NCBI GenBank assembly: GCA_047404195.1 | Contig: JBDOIU010000008.1 | Location: 62,001-126,000 of the forward strand | DNA: 64,000 nt | Reading direction: 5' to 3' | Source of the DNA: JAJRRL01 sp047404195 | GTDB taxonomy: Bacteria > Pseudomonadota > Gammaproteobacteria > JAJRRL01 | Shown: positions 1 through 9,356 of the stretch, piece after piece | Position numbering within the stretch: position 1 is the stretch's first letter | Layout of the letters: every line of letters starts with the position of its first letter | The notes under the pieces: generated by a model | What the model was told of the DNA's origin: nothing | The model's input: only the letters and a program-made list of their open reading frames with translations | The model's database searches: none | Program-made: the position numbers and the translations under genes

Positions 1-1
1 A

Positions 2-586
2 GAAGTGAAAGCGGGTGCTAAACCAGAGCTTGACGACGAATTTGCCAAGAAGCTTAATTTGCAAAGTGTTGATGAGCTGCGTGAAAAAGTGCTTGAAGAA
101 ATGCAGCGTAACGCGAAAGATCAGTTAGCTGGCAAACAGAAAGACATCGTGATGGATGTGTTGCTAGAAGCTTACGACTTCGAGCTACCAGAAGTATTGC
201 TTGATGCTGAGCGTAAATACCTTGAGTCTGCTGCTAAGGCTAATGAAGACAGCTCAATTGATATCGAAGAGCAGGCACAGCGTCGCGTCAAGCTGGGCGT
301 CCTGTTAAGTGAGATTGTGCGCCATTACGATATTAAAGTCAGTCAATCAGCAGTGCAGCAGCGTATCATGCGTATGTCTGGTGGTTCACGTGAGATCATG
401 AATTGGTTGTATAGCGACAAGAATCGTTTGGTTGAGATTGAGACGGCTGTGCTAGAAGATCAAGTGGTCGATAGAATACTTCAAGATGTGACCCAGGATA
501 CATGTCATGTCGACTTCAAGGACCTTCCTCAGTTACTCAACGAGGATAATGAACAAGGAGAATCAGACAATGGCAGTGATCAGTAA
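2..586 (+). CDS. tig: Trigger factor, C-terminal part (partial at window edge)
   Basis: This is the last 194 codons of trigger factor, the ribosome-associated chaperone and peptidyl-prolyl isomerase that meets nascent chains. The ribosome-binding and most of the isomerase domain lie upstream of the window. What remains is the helical substrate-cradling C-terminal domain: the motif PELDDEFAKKL near the start marks the entry to that domain, followed by long charged helices and an acidic tail rich in Glu, Asp and Asn. The frame is open to the window edge, so the GTG at 5 is not a real start. It is followed at once by clpP, which overlaps it by 17 bases, the usual tig-clpP-clpX-lon order. The identification rests on domain character and context together. 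Confidence 0.93.
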   Translation, partial: EVKAGAKPELDDEFAKKLNLQSVDELREKVLEEMQRNAKDQLAGKQKDIVMDVLLEAYDFELPEVLLDAERKYLESAAKANEDSSIDIEEQAQRRVKLGVLLSEIVRHYDIKVSQSAVQQRIMRMSGGSREIMNWLYSDKNRLVEIETAVLEDQVVDRILQDVTQDTCHVDFKDLPQLLNEDNEQGESDNGSDQ

Positions 587-1235
587 TCAACGTGAGATGA
601 TGCAAGCGTTGCGTCATCAATGTGAAGAACAAGCCAATCTAGTACCAATGGTCGTAGAGCGCAGTTCTGCCGGTGAGCGTGCATACGATATCTATTCACG
701 CTTATTGAAGGATCGAATTATCTTTCTAGTGGGTGAGATTGAAGACCATATGGCTAATTTAATCGTTGCTCAAATGTTGTTTTTGGAGTCTGAGAACCCA
801 GCAAAAGATGTGAACATATACATCAACTCACCTGGGGGTGTGGTAACGAGTGCAATGTCTATATACGATACAATGCAATTTATACGGCCGGATGTTAGGA
901 CTCTATGCATTGGTCAGGCTGCTAGTGCAGGTGCGTTATTGTTGGCATCTGGTCACGCCGGTAAGCGTCACAGTTTGCAACATTCGCGTGTGATGATCCA
1001 TCAGGTGCTTGGTGGCTACCAAGGCCAGGGTACAGATATTCAAATACATGCCAAGGAAACCATGCGTATTGGACATGAGTTGTGTAAAATCATGGCCCAT
1101 CATACGGGTAAGCCTATTGATCAGATTGAGCAGGATACTAACCGTGATAATTTCATGAGTAGTGAAGAAGCAAGAGATTACGGTATTGTCGATTCTGTGT
1201 TTGTGAAGCGAGAAGATATCAAGTCTGAGGATTAA
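570..1235 (+). CDS. clpP: ATP-dependent Clp protease proteolytic subunit
   Basis: ClpP is the serine-protease barrel that degrades substrates unfolded by ClpX or ClpA. The product is 221 residues. The catalytic Ser119 lies in GQAASAGALLLASG and His144 in HSRVMIHQ, 25 residues apart as in the E. coli enzyme; the GG-containing motif YINSPGGVV is present. I chose ATG 570 because AAGGAG stands about 9 bases upstream and the protein then begins just before the conserved LVPMVVE segment. The frame is open further upstream to 507, but that adds residues read from inside tig. It overlaps tig by 17 bases and precedes clpX, so the two are probably co-transcribed. Confidence 0.97.
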   Translation: MAVISNQREMMQALRHQCEEQANLVPMVVERSSAGERAYDIYSRLLKDRIIFLVGEIEDHMANLIVAQMLFLESENPAKDVNIYINSPGGVVTSAMSIYDTMQFIRPDVRTLCIGQAASAGALLLASGHAGKRHSLQHSRVMIHQVLGGYQGQGTDIQIHAKETMRIGHELCKIMAHHTGKPIDQIEQDTNRDNFMSSEEARDYGIVDSVFVKREDIKSED

Positions 1236-1302
1236 GCAGTGATTGGTTCGCAAGGATTGCTAACCACCCTTATTTGTTAATTTTAGTGGGGAACGTGTTA
1301 TC

Positions 1303-2562
1303 ATGTCTGATGAATCTGAAAAGTTACTGCACTGTTCGTTTTGTGGTAAAAACCAGCATGAAGTGCGTAAGCTCATTGCTGGGCCATCTGTCTATGTTTG
1401 CAATGAATGCATCAAGCTGTGCAACAATATCATTCGAGATGAGGACAGTGTTACTGAGATAACTGGTGATGCATTACCGACGCCAAAGGAAATCCATCGT
1501 AAACTGGATGATTATGTTATCGATCAACAGCAAGCAAAAAAAATATTATCGGTGGCAGTTTATAATCATTACAAGAGGCTACGTTACCAATCTCAAGCTG
1601 ACGATGTTGAGCTGAATAAAAGTAATATATTACTGATTGGTCCAACAGGATCAGGTAAAACATTATTGGCGCAAACATTGGCGCGTATTCTTAATGTGCC
1701 ATTTGCTATCGCGGATGCGACTACATTAACCGAAGCAGGTTACGTCGGTGAGGACGTTGAAAATATTGTGCAAAAGTTATTGCAGAGTTGTGATTACAAT
1801 GTTGAGCGGGCACAAACAGGTATTATCTATATTGATGAGATAGATAAGATTACTCGCAAGTCTGAGAACCCTTCAATCACACGTGATGTGTCTGGTGAAG
1901 GTGTGCAGCAGGCGTTATTAAAGTTGATTGAAGGCACAGTTGCTGCCATACCTCCACAAGGTGGGCGTAAGCATCCACAGCAAGAGTACTTGCAAGTCAA
2001 TACAGCTAATATTTTATTTATTTGTGGTGGGGCGTTTGCTGATTTGCATCGTATTGTGCAAGATCGAATTGACCAATCTGGCATTGGCTTTACCGCTAAT
2101 GTGAGTGATAAAGATGGTGTTGATCAGCGCGTCTCGGAGCTGATTGATAGTGTGCAGCCTGAAGACCTGATCAAGTTTGGTTTGATTCCCGAATTTATTG
2201 GTCGCTTGCCAGTCATATCATCGCTGTCACAACTCGACAAAGAGGGCATGATCAAGATCTTGAAAGAGCCAAAGAACTCACTGATTAAGCAGTATCAAAA
2301 GCTCTTTGAAATGGAAGGTGTAGAGCTTGATTTTACAGATGCTGCATTGGCTGCAATTGCGGGTCAAGCATTAGAGCGTAAATCAGGCGCACGTGGCTTG
2401 CGGTCCATTATGGAGCATGTTTTATTAGATTTAATGTATCGAGTGCCAGGTTTGAAAGACTTAGAGCGCGTGCTAGTGGATGAAAACTCAATCACTGATG
2501 CGCAGCCCCCATTACTCATCTATGCTAAGAACAACTCTGCCAAACAGGGTGAGCAGGCGTAG
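1303..2562 (+). CDS. clpX: Clp protease ATP-binding unfoldase subunit ClpX
   Basis: ClpX is the AAA+ hexameric unfoldase that feeds ClpP. The 419-residue product has the usual family length. An N-terminal zinc-binding domain with four cysteines (CSFCGKN and CNECIKLC) is followed by the Walker A motif GPTGSGKT at residues 113-120, a Walker B region IIYIDEIDKI and the GYVGEDVE segment. An IGF-type loop (SGIGFTANV) for ClpP docking is visible. An A8 run near 1536-1543 lies inside the frame without disturbing it. It follows clpP by 67 bases and precedes lon by 57 bases. Confidence 0.97.
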   Translation: MSDESEKLLHCSFCGKNQHEVRKLIAGPSVYVCNECIKLCNNIIRDEDSVTEITGDALPTPKEIHRKLDDYVIDQQQAKKILSVAVYNHYKRLRYQSQADDVELNKSNILLIGPTGSGKTLLAQTLARILNVPFAIADATTLTEAGYVGEDVENIVQKLLQSCDYNVERAQTGIIYIDEIDKITRKSENPSITRDVSGEGVQQALLKLIEGTVAAIPPQGGRKHPQQEYLQVNTANILFICGGAFADLHRIVQDRIDQSGIGFTANVSDKDGVDQRVSELIDSVQPEDLIKFGLIPEFIGRLPVISSLSQLDKEGMIKILKEPKNSLIKQYQKLFEMEGVELDFTDAALAAIAGQALERKSGARGLRSIMEHVLLDLMYRVPGLKDLERVLVDENSITDAQPPLLIYAKNNSAKQGEQA

Positions 2563-2619
2563 TTCCGGATTGTCCGCTGCTGAATCGGCATTGGATGCTA
2601 GTTAATAAGCGAGGTTGAC

Positions 2620-5112
2620 ATGCTTGAAGAAGACACTAATGACAATAATGCTTCTGAAGAATCAGTGATACTACCTGTATTGCCATTGAGATCCTTAGTG
2701 GTTTTTCCTTTTATGGTCATACCATTATTCGTTGGTCGTGATGAATCAATTGCTGCGCTTGAAGTGGCGAGTAATGATTGCAAAAAAATCCTGCTTTTAA
2801 CGCAGAAGGATTCTTCTGTCGAGCAGCCTCAAGAAAAAGATCTTTACAGCGTTGGTACAATCGCAACGCTTGTGCAAGTCCTGAAGCAGGAAGATGGCAC
2901 AGTCAAGGTGTTGGTGGAGGGTTTGACGCGCGCCAAGGTTCACTCATTGGATAATGATGACGGTTACCTGTCAGCATCCGTATCAGCATTATCACATGTT
3001 GATGGTGAGGTGAATGAAGCAAAGCAAGATGTTCTGCTGCGCTCAGTGATGGCTGGGTTTGAAAGTTTGGTTAAATTTAATCGAAAAATTCCCAGTGAAT
3101 TGCTTGCATCATTGGCACAGATTTCAGATCCAGGTAGGTTGGCTGATAATATTTCTGCGCATTTGACAGGTCAGATTGAAGCGAGGCAGGAGCTGCTAGA
3201 GGCAACTGATGTTATACAGAGATTGACTTTGCTGCAAACAGTGTTAGCAAAAGAAGAAGAGATTTGGCGGGTTGAAGAAGACCTCAAGGTTAAGGTCAAG
3301 GATCAAATCGAGAAAAGCCAGCGCTTATATTATCTGCGTGAAAAACAGGGCGTTGTATCTGACTTGATTCAGAAAATTGAAGGTGGTGAAACCGGAGACG
3401 AGTTTGAACAGCTGAGAGTCAAGATTGAGAAGTCTGGCATGCATGCTGCTGCGAAAAAGGCAGCTTTGAGTGAATTAGATAAATTCAAGAAAATGCCAGC
3501 TATGTCTGCAGAGGCAACGGTGTCACGTAATTATCTTGATTGTCTGCTGAACATACCTTGGAAAAAACGTTCTAAGGTGAGTCATGACCTTGGTCGGGCA
3601 CAAAAGCAGCTTGATAAAGACCATTATGGCCTTGAAGAAGTGAAGGACCGTGTTTTAGAGTACATGGCGGTGCAAGGCCGAGTTAAAAAGCTTAAAGGTC
3701 CTATTTTATGTTTGGTGGGGCCACCTGGGGTGGGTAAAACCTCATTAGGTCGTTCAATTGCTGCTGCTACAGGTCGTGAGTTTGTTCGCTTTGCATTGGG
3801 TGGTGTGCATGATGAAGCCGAAATACGTGGACATCGTCGTACCTACGTTGGTGCTATGCCAGGTAAAATCATGCAATTGATTTCGCGTTCAGGCGTTAAG
3901 AATCCATTGTGCATGCTGGATGAGGTTGACAAAATGTCATCTGACTTTCGCGGTGATCCGGCATCAGCTTTATTAGAGGTGCTTGATCAAGAGCAGAATC
4001 ACAGTTTCAATGATCACTATTTAGAAGTGAATTATGACTTGTCCGATGTCATGTTTGTTGCCACAGCGAATTCTCTCACTAACATTCCACCACCATTGCT
4101 GGATAGGATGGAGGTTATTCGCATCGCTGGATATACTGAAGCTGAAAAACTGAGTATTGCACAGCGTTATCTACAGCCAATTCAGCGCGATAATTGTGGT
4201 CTGAAGTCGGAAGAGATTGAAATCACAGAAGATGCCATTCGTGATATTATCCGTTACTACACACGTGAAGCGGGTGTGCGTTCACTGGAACGACAAATTG
4301 CAAAGATCTGTCGAAAAGCAGTTAAACAGTTAGATACGCCTTGTGTGGATGGGGAAAAGCCGGCGGCAGATGATGCCACAGATAAAACAGTTTTTGTTGG
4401 TTCGATTTTGTCAGAGCATATTGAGGCATACTTGGGGGTGAAGAAACATCGCTTTGGCGTTGCAAATACTGACAATCGAATCGGTCAAGTGAATGGTCTT
4501 GCTTGGACTGAAGTGGGTGGTGATTTGCTGACGATTGAGGCGCAGGTTTATCATGGCAAAGGAAAATTACATCAGACAGGCTCCTTGGGTGATGTGATGC
4601 AAGAATCAATTCAAGCTGCCTTGACTGTGATACGCTCCCGTGCTGATCGCTTGAGTTTGGATGTGAACTATTTTCACGAAAATGACTTTCACGTGCATGT
4701 TCCAGAAGGTGCGACACCCAAAGATGGCCCAAGCGCGGGTATTGGTATGTCAACTGCGCTCTTATCTGCCATCACCGATATTCCCGTGCGGTCAGATGTT
4801 GCAATGACCGGTGAGATCACGTTACGCGGTGAGGTGCTACCAATTGGCGGCTTGAAAGAAAAGTTATTGGCAGCATTACGTGCCGGTATTAAAACAGTCT
4901 TAATACCAAAAGACAATGAGGCTGAATTGGTGGAGCTGCCGAGTATCATCAAAAAGGGTTTAACCATACATGCAGTACAGTGGATTGATGAGGTCTTTAA
5001 TGTTGCACTCGAGCGATTGCCTGATAGTTGGTGTGATGACTTGCCAGACAACATTAAATCGATGATGCATGCCAAGGTCACTCATCGCCGTGATCGCAGT
5101 GATTTGCTGTAG
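2620..5112 (+). CDS. lon: ATP-dependent Lon protease
   Basis: Lon is a cytoplasmic AAA+ serine protease that removes damaged and regulatory proteins. The 830-residue product has the full three-part layout: the N-terminal substrate-binding domain (LPLRSLVVFPFMVIPLFVGR), the ATPase with Walker A GPPGVGKT at residues 367-374 and Walker B CMLDEVDKM, and the C-terminal protease domain. The catalytic Ser705 lies in DGPSAGIGM and the catalytic Lys748 is the second Lys of GGLKEK, 43 residues apart as in E. coli Lon. The length is above the usual 780-800 residues, partly from an insertion around 4340-4390 rich in Asp and Ala. It is the last of the quality-control set here and is followed by pmbA after 23 bases. 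Confidence 0.97.
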   Translation: MLEEDTNDNNASEESVILPVLPLRSLVVFPFMVIPLFVGRDESIAALEVASNDCKKILLLTQKDSSVEQPQEKDLYSVGTIATLVQVLKQEDGTVKVLVEGLTRAKVHSLDNDDGYLSASVSALSHVDGEVNEAKQDVLLRSVMAGFESLVKFNRKIPSELLASLAQISDPGRLADNISAHLTGQIEARQELLEATDVIQRLTLLQTVLAKEEEIWRVEEDLKVKVKDQIEKSQRLYYLREKQGVVSDLIQKIEGGETGDEFEQLRVKIEKSGMHAAAKKAALSELDKFKKMPAMSAEATVSRNYLDCLLNIPWKKRSKVSHDLGRAQKQLDKDHYGLEEVKDRVLEYMAVQGRVKKLKGPILCLVGPPGVGKTSLGRSIAAATGREFVRFALGGVHDEAEIRGHRRTYVGAMPGKIMQLISRSGVKNPLCMLDEVDKMSSDFRGDPASALLEVLDQEQNHSFNDHYLEVNYDLSDVMFVATANSLTNIPPPLLDRMEVIRIAGYTEAEKLSIAQRYLQPIQRDNCGLKSEEIEITEDAIRDIIRYYTREAGVRSLERQIAKICRKAVKQLDTPCVDGEKPAADDATDKTVFVGSILSEHIEAYLGVKKHRFGVANTDNRIGQVNGLAWTEVGGDLLTIEAQVYHGKGKLHQTGSLGDVMQESIQAALTVIRSRADRLSLDVNYFHENDFHVHVPEGATPKDGPSAGIGMSTALLSAITDIPVRSDVAMTGEITLRGEVLPIGGLKEKLLAALRAGIKTVLIPKDNEAELVELPSIIKKGLTIHAVQWIDEVFNVALERLPDSWCDDLPDNIKSMMHAKVTHRRDRSDLL

Positions 5113-5135
5113 TAGTCGATGTTGGTGGTGTATTG

Positions 5136-6464
5136 ATGTCAAGTAAGCAAGCATTAAGTGATGCCGTTGAGTTTGTTTTATCGAGAGCCAATCAGATGGA
5201 ACTTGATGGTGTTTCAGTTACTGTGGCCAGTGAATCAGGGATATCCGTTAGTGCACGTGCTCAAGAGATCGAGGCAATAGAGCATCAAAATGAAATTGGG
5301 ATGTCAATACATGTGTATCATAATCAACGACACGGCTATACAACTTGTTCTGAGTTAACGCCTTATGCGATGGGTGGTGCCCTAGAAAAAGCAGCTGTCA
5401 TTGCATCTTATGCTCAAGCTGACTCGTATCTGGGGTTGCCAGAGGTTTCTACGCTGGCATTTGATTACCCACAGCTTAAAATGGCGCATGCGACAACTGA
5501 CACAATAGAGGATATGCGAACGAAGGCATTATTGCTTGAGGAAATGACATTGTCGCATGACGCATGTTTGCTTCCAGGTGGTGGCGCTACGCTATCGCAT
5601 GGTTTGTTATCTAAATGTGTTGGCAATAGTGCGGGCTTTCTTGGGTTCTACGAAAGAAGCTATCACAGTGCATCTGTTTCTGTCTTGGCAAAAGAAAAGT
5701 CTGGTGGTCAGCAAGCACATTCGGACTATACAATTCATGTTGATCCACAACAGCTGCAGTCATTACCTGAGCTGGCTAGTCAAACAGCGCGCGATACGCT
5801 TTCAAGATGTCATCCTGACACTGTTAAAACTTGTCAAATGCCTATTCTGTTTCATGCGCCTGTTGCTAAAACACTTTGGCGTCACTTTTTGACGGCAATT
5901 TCAGGTCGGTCGATATATACGAATCGTAGTTTCTTGAAAGATAAGCTGCATCAATATGTCTTCCCAAAGTTCATGCAAATTGAGCAAAAACCACATGCTA
6001 TTCATGCCATTGCCAGTGTTCCATTTGATTCAGAGGGTGTTAAAACACAAGATTTGGCTTTCGTGAAAGATGGTGTTTTGCAGCACTTTATGACATCCAG
6101 TTATTCCGCGCGTAAGTTGGGTCTCACCTCAACCGGTAATGCGGGCGGCATTTATAATATGCAAGTCACGCCAAACGCCGGTGATTGTACTGCAATGCTA
6201 CAAGAGTTGGGCGAGGGTTTGTTGGTGACAGATCTCATGGGGCAAGGAGTAGATATCATCTCTGGTAACTACTCGCGTGGTGCTACAGGCTTTTGGGTGT
6301 CTGGTGGTAAAATCTCTCATCCGGTAGATGGCATCACAATAGCTGGTAACCTCGTGGATATGTATGCTGGTATTAGAGCGGTGGGCTGTGATATTGACTC
6401 GCGATCAAGTATACAAACCGGCTCTGTGTTGGTTGATCAGATGACAATTGCAGGTCATGCTTAG
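5136..6464 (+). CDS. pmbA: Metalloprotease-related protein PmbA/TldE
   Basis: PmbA (TldE) is the non-catalytic partner of TldD in a heterodimeric protease that matures small peptides such as microcin B17 and degrades unfolded chains. The 442-residue product matches the family length of about 450. The family signature near the C-terminus is clear: SGNYSRGATGFWVSGG, preceded by GLTSTGNAGGIYN. The HExxxH zinc motif of TldD is absent, as expected for TldE. ATG 5136 is preferred over the in-frame TTG at 5133; a weak GGTGG lies upstream. TldD is not in the window. Confidence 0.94.
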   Translation: MSSKQALSDAVEFVLSRANQMELDGVSVTVASESGISVSARAQEIEAIEHQNEIGMSIHVYHNQRHGYTTCSELTPYAMGGALEKAAVIASYAQADSYLGLPEVSTLAFDYPQLKMAHATTDTIEDMRTKALLLEEMTLSHDACLLPGGGATLSHGLLSKCVGNSAGFLGFYERSYHSASVSVLAKEKSGGQQAHSDYTIHVDPQQLQSLPELASQTARDTLSRCHPDTVKTCQMPILFHAPVAKTLWRHFLTAISGRSIYTNRSFLKDKLHQYVFPKFMQIEQKPHAIHAIASVPFDSEGVKTQDLAFVKDGVLQHFMTSSYSARKLGLTSTGNAGGIYNMQVTPNAGDCTAMLQELGEGLLVTDLMGQGVDIISGNYSRGATGFWVSGGKISHPVDGITIAGNLVDMYAGIRAVGCDIDSRSSIQTGSVLVDQMTIAGHA

Positions 6465-6624
6465 GCTTTTGTAGAGAAAAACAATAATGTTATTAATGTC
6501 TTACTGACGCTCTGTGTCAGGTGTTGTATAGATTGTATTACAATTTTTCTTGGGACAGAAAGTGTTGACTTATCGCGAATATACGGTACGATATTGGTTC
6601 GCGTTTTTTTTATATGGGGTAAGT

Positions 6625-7371
6625 ATGAGAAGCTATATTAATATTTCAGTGCATGATTATGGTGTTTTATCTGAAGGTATGAACAAAATACACCTTGAGG
6701 GTGTTGGTCTTTCTGAGTCATCAACGCTGGAGGACTTTCAGGTCGCGGTCACCAAGAAGCTAAATGCATTGCGTTCTGAGGGTGTCCCAGAAATCCAACC
6801 AGATGATTTTAACATTATATTGTGTGGAAAGTTGCTTAAGGACTATCATTGCACTGCAGCTGATTTCTGTGCTGAACTCACTCGACATCCATGCATGCAG
6901 ATTGCGCCTAAGCCTAAGAAATTATGCCAGCATGCCCCTGTACCCGAGCAACAGCGAGTCAGTACCAAGGTATACCTTCCTTTCTTTCTTAAAGATATAT
7001 TGGGTAAGGTTCAGCAGATCAGTGGGCTTGAACTGGCTGAATCAGCAACTATCAAAGACCTGAAGATTGCTATCATGCAGAAATTGAATTTGATGCTGTC
7101 TGAAAGTGCTCCCGAAATTAAGATTGATATGTTTACATTGATACTATGTGGAAAAGATATTGAAGAGCGTGAGATCTCCGCATCTGATTGTCTTCGTGAA
7201 ATATATAACGCAGCTGCCACACACATTGTGCCGACATTCCGTGAGTTATGTCTGGAAGATACAGCTCAGCCAGTGCAAGTGTCTCAGGTCGATCTTCTTG
7301 CTAGTAGTCAAGTTGCTGGTTTATTCACACGAGGTGAACGTGTCGAAAAGCCAAAATGCGTGATCATGTAA
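6625..7371 (+). CDS. Tandem ubiquitin-like protein with C-terminal CaaX prenylation motif
   Basis: Not a family I can name. The 248-residue product is made of two copies of one domain, roughly residues 3-100 and 118-215. Matching segments are STLEDFQVAVTKKLNAL and ATIKDLKIAIMQKLNLM, then FNIILCGKLLKD and FTLILCGKDIEE. The order helix, then hydrophobic strand, then LILCGK-(D/L)(I/L), parallels the ubiquitin core (TIENVKAKI and LIFAGKQLED). The last four residues are CVIM, a textbook CaaX box identical to the end of mammalian K-Ras4B, preceded by scattered basic residues. Bacteria do not prenylate proteins, so the motif makes sense only inside a eukaryotic cell. Neither repeat ends in Gly-Gly. 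ATG 6625 has GGGG 5 bases upstream; the frame is open from 6550 but without a ribosome site. A TTGACT at 6565 may belong to its promoter. Role and secretion are inferred. Confidence 0.8.
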   Translation: MRSYINISVHDYGVLSEGMNKIHLEGVGLSESSTLEDFQVAVTKKLNALRSEGVPEIQPDDFNIILCGKLLKDYHCTAADFCAELTRHPCMQIAPKPKKLCQHAPVPEQQRVSTKVYLPFFLKDILGKVQQISGLELAESATIKDLKIAIMQKLNLMLSESAPEIKIDMFTLILCGKDIEEREISASDCLREIYNAAATHIVPTFRELCLEDTAQPVQVSQVDLLASSQVAGLFTRGERVEKPKCVIM

Positions 7372-7444
7372 GTGACTGAAATCGTTTGCTGTTTCATGCC
7401 TGCCTGAATTGATGCGTATTATGATTGTATCATCTTGACACCAA

Positions 7445-8218
7445 TCAGTGAGTGATATTGCTTGCCATCCAGCGCAGCTGTTGTCCAAGCTTGTCATGAC
7501 CAAATGCCTTTAATTGTTTGTGCCCACAAGCTTTTCTGAACCAATATTGGGTAACGCAGAAATAAATTGGCAAGATTTTCTTGGCAGCACTCACAGCCAT
7601 TTGTATCACTTCGTTATTGCAGCTGCCATGCGTTATGCGTTTCAGGCAATGCTGCTGCCACTGCTCTTGTTCTTGTGGTGACATGACTTGAGAGTAGAGC
7701 TGTTTGATTTTATTGAAGGCATTGAAGAGCGAGAACAGTGGGTTGGATATGACGATTTCACCAATATCGATGATACAAAGCTGTTTGCTCTCAGGATTGA
7801 TCAGCATGTTATTATCGCTGAAATCGGACTGCACAATAGTTGCGTGTGCTGCGAATAAGGGTGCTTGCGCACACAGCTCATTCACAGTTGGTATCAGTGA
7901 TTGACAGTGCTTGATTTCACTCTGTGTCAGACCCTCTGTCTCATGGAGAGCTTGATCTGACATGATAGTCGAGAATTGCTGTGCCAGCTTGGCTGGTCGA
8001 TAGTCAGGTACACCAAGCTCTAGTAAGGCGTTAATGTGTTGTTGTGATTTGAGTTGCATATCAATAAACAATTCTGCCGCATGATAGAGGTATTCTTTTG
8101 AGAATTTTTGTTGTAATACATGTCGCAGGCACGTACCTGCATCTCGCATGATAAACGTATGACAGTCAGGGTTATGGGCCACCACTGATGGTACATTTGC
8201 CAGTTTATGATCAGCCAT
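7445..8218 (-). pseudogene. Phosphotransferase (APH/choline kinase family), N-terminus deleted
   Basis: The reading frame encodes the C-terminal lobe of an aminoglycoside-phosphotransferase-like kinase. The catalytic region reads VQSDFSDNNMLI (family pattern HGDxxxxN, here Q in place of H) followed by CIIDIGEIVISNPLF (family pattern IDFG/E). About the first 90-100 residues, including the nucleotide-binding N-lobe, are missing. The frame runs on past ATG 8218 into sequence that, on the other strand, belongs to an ABC transporter, so the N-terminal extension is not genuine. I read this as a truncated remnant left by a deletion that joined it head-to-head to the ABC fragment. It could still be expressed as a short protein, but it lacks the parts needed for kinase activity. 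Confidence 0.72.
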
Positions 8219-8220
8219 AT

Positions 8221-9192
8221 ATGATGACGTTATTAATCGTTTTATATCAACACAAACAAGTGACGGTGGGCGACTTCGCCTTGATTTTGACACTGACGAT
8301 GTCCTTGTTTCAACAACTCTGGCATATTGCCAATCAGATAGGCGAAGTGTATAAGCAGCTTGGCAAGTGCACTCAGGCCATGCCTTTGCTGTCTACTCCG
8401 AATGAAATTGTCAATGCTGATGGTGCGAGCCCTTTACAGTGTGATCATGGGGGTATTAATTTTGCAGATGTGACATTTGCTTATGAATCCGGGAATGATG
8501 TCTATCAGGAATTGTGTCTACAGATTCCTGCCGGTCAAAAAGTAGGCTTAGTGGGCTTTTCAGGTTGTGGAAAAAGTACGTTGATTAATTTGCTCACCCG
8601 GCAATTTGATTTGCATTCTGGCAAAATCAGTATTGATGCTCAAGATATCTCAAAGGTGACTCTCGATAGTTTGCGAGAACACATTTCACTGATTCCACAA
8701 GACCCAGTACTGTTTCATCGCAGCTTGCGTGACAATATTCGATACGGGAATTTAGAAGCGACGGAGGAGATGGTATTGCATGCGGCTCAACAGGCGCATT
8801 GCCATGAATTCATCGCATCATTACCAGATGGCTACGACACATTAGTCGGAGAGCGAGGGGTGAAGTTATCTGGTGGGCAACGACAACGCATTGCCATTGC
8901 GCGTGCCTTACTCGACAGTGCACCGATTCTTGTGCTTGATGAGGCAACCAGCTCGCTCGATTCTGTGACTGAGCAAAAAATTCAAGCGAGTTTGCAGTGT
9001 GCTTTTAAAAATCGTACCACGATAGTGGTAGCGCATAGGTTATCGACGCTGCTACAAATGGACCGTATCATTGTCATTGATAAGGGACAAATCATTGAAG
9101 ATGGGTGCCATGCTGACTTACTCGAAGCGAATGGACAGTTTGCGAAGATGTGGTCCTTGCAGAAAGATGGTTTCTTACCAGACACAGTGTAG
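8221..9192 (+). pseudogene. ABC exporter half-transporter, transmembrane N-terminus deleted
   Basis: The frame keeps the last transmembrane segment and whole ATPase domain of an MsbA-like ABC exporter. The nucleotide-binding domain is intact by motif: Walker A GFSGCGKST, Q-loop SLIPQDP, signature LSGGQRQRIAIARAL, Walker B ILVLDEATSSLDS, and H-loop VVAHRLST. Upstream, TVGDFALILTLTMSLFQQL is typical of the end of the membrane domain. Some 270 residues with about five membrane segments are missing. The open frame starts at 8188, but 8188-8220 encodes residues of the opposing phosphotransferase gene. Without its permease part it cannot transport; a recent deletion is likely because the ATPase motifs are still perfect. 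Confidence 0.78.
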
Positions 9193-9356
9193 ATCGTATG
9201 ATTATCGGAAATGAATTCAGTACCAGCCTATTAAATCTCGTGTTTTCTGAGAAATAATTCACTAACAGACTTGCCTTACCATCATTGTATATGTGCTATG
9301 CTATTGGTATCTTGGCGCACTGGCGCTTCCTTTTTCTCATTGGATGAGGGCGATTG

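Noticed and set aside
4322..4753. Minus-strand 143-codon frame inside lon
   Set aside because: Antisense shadow of the well-conserved Lon sequence.
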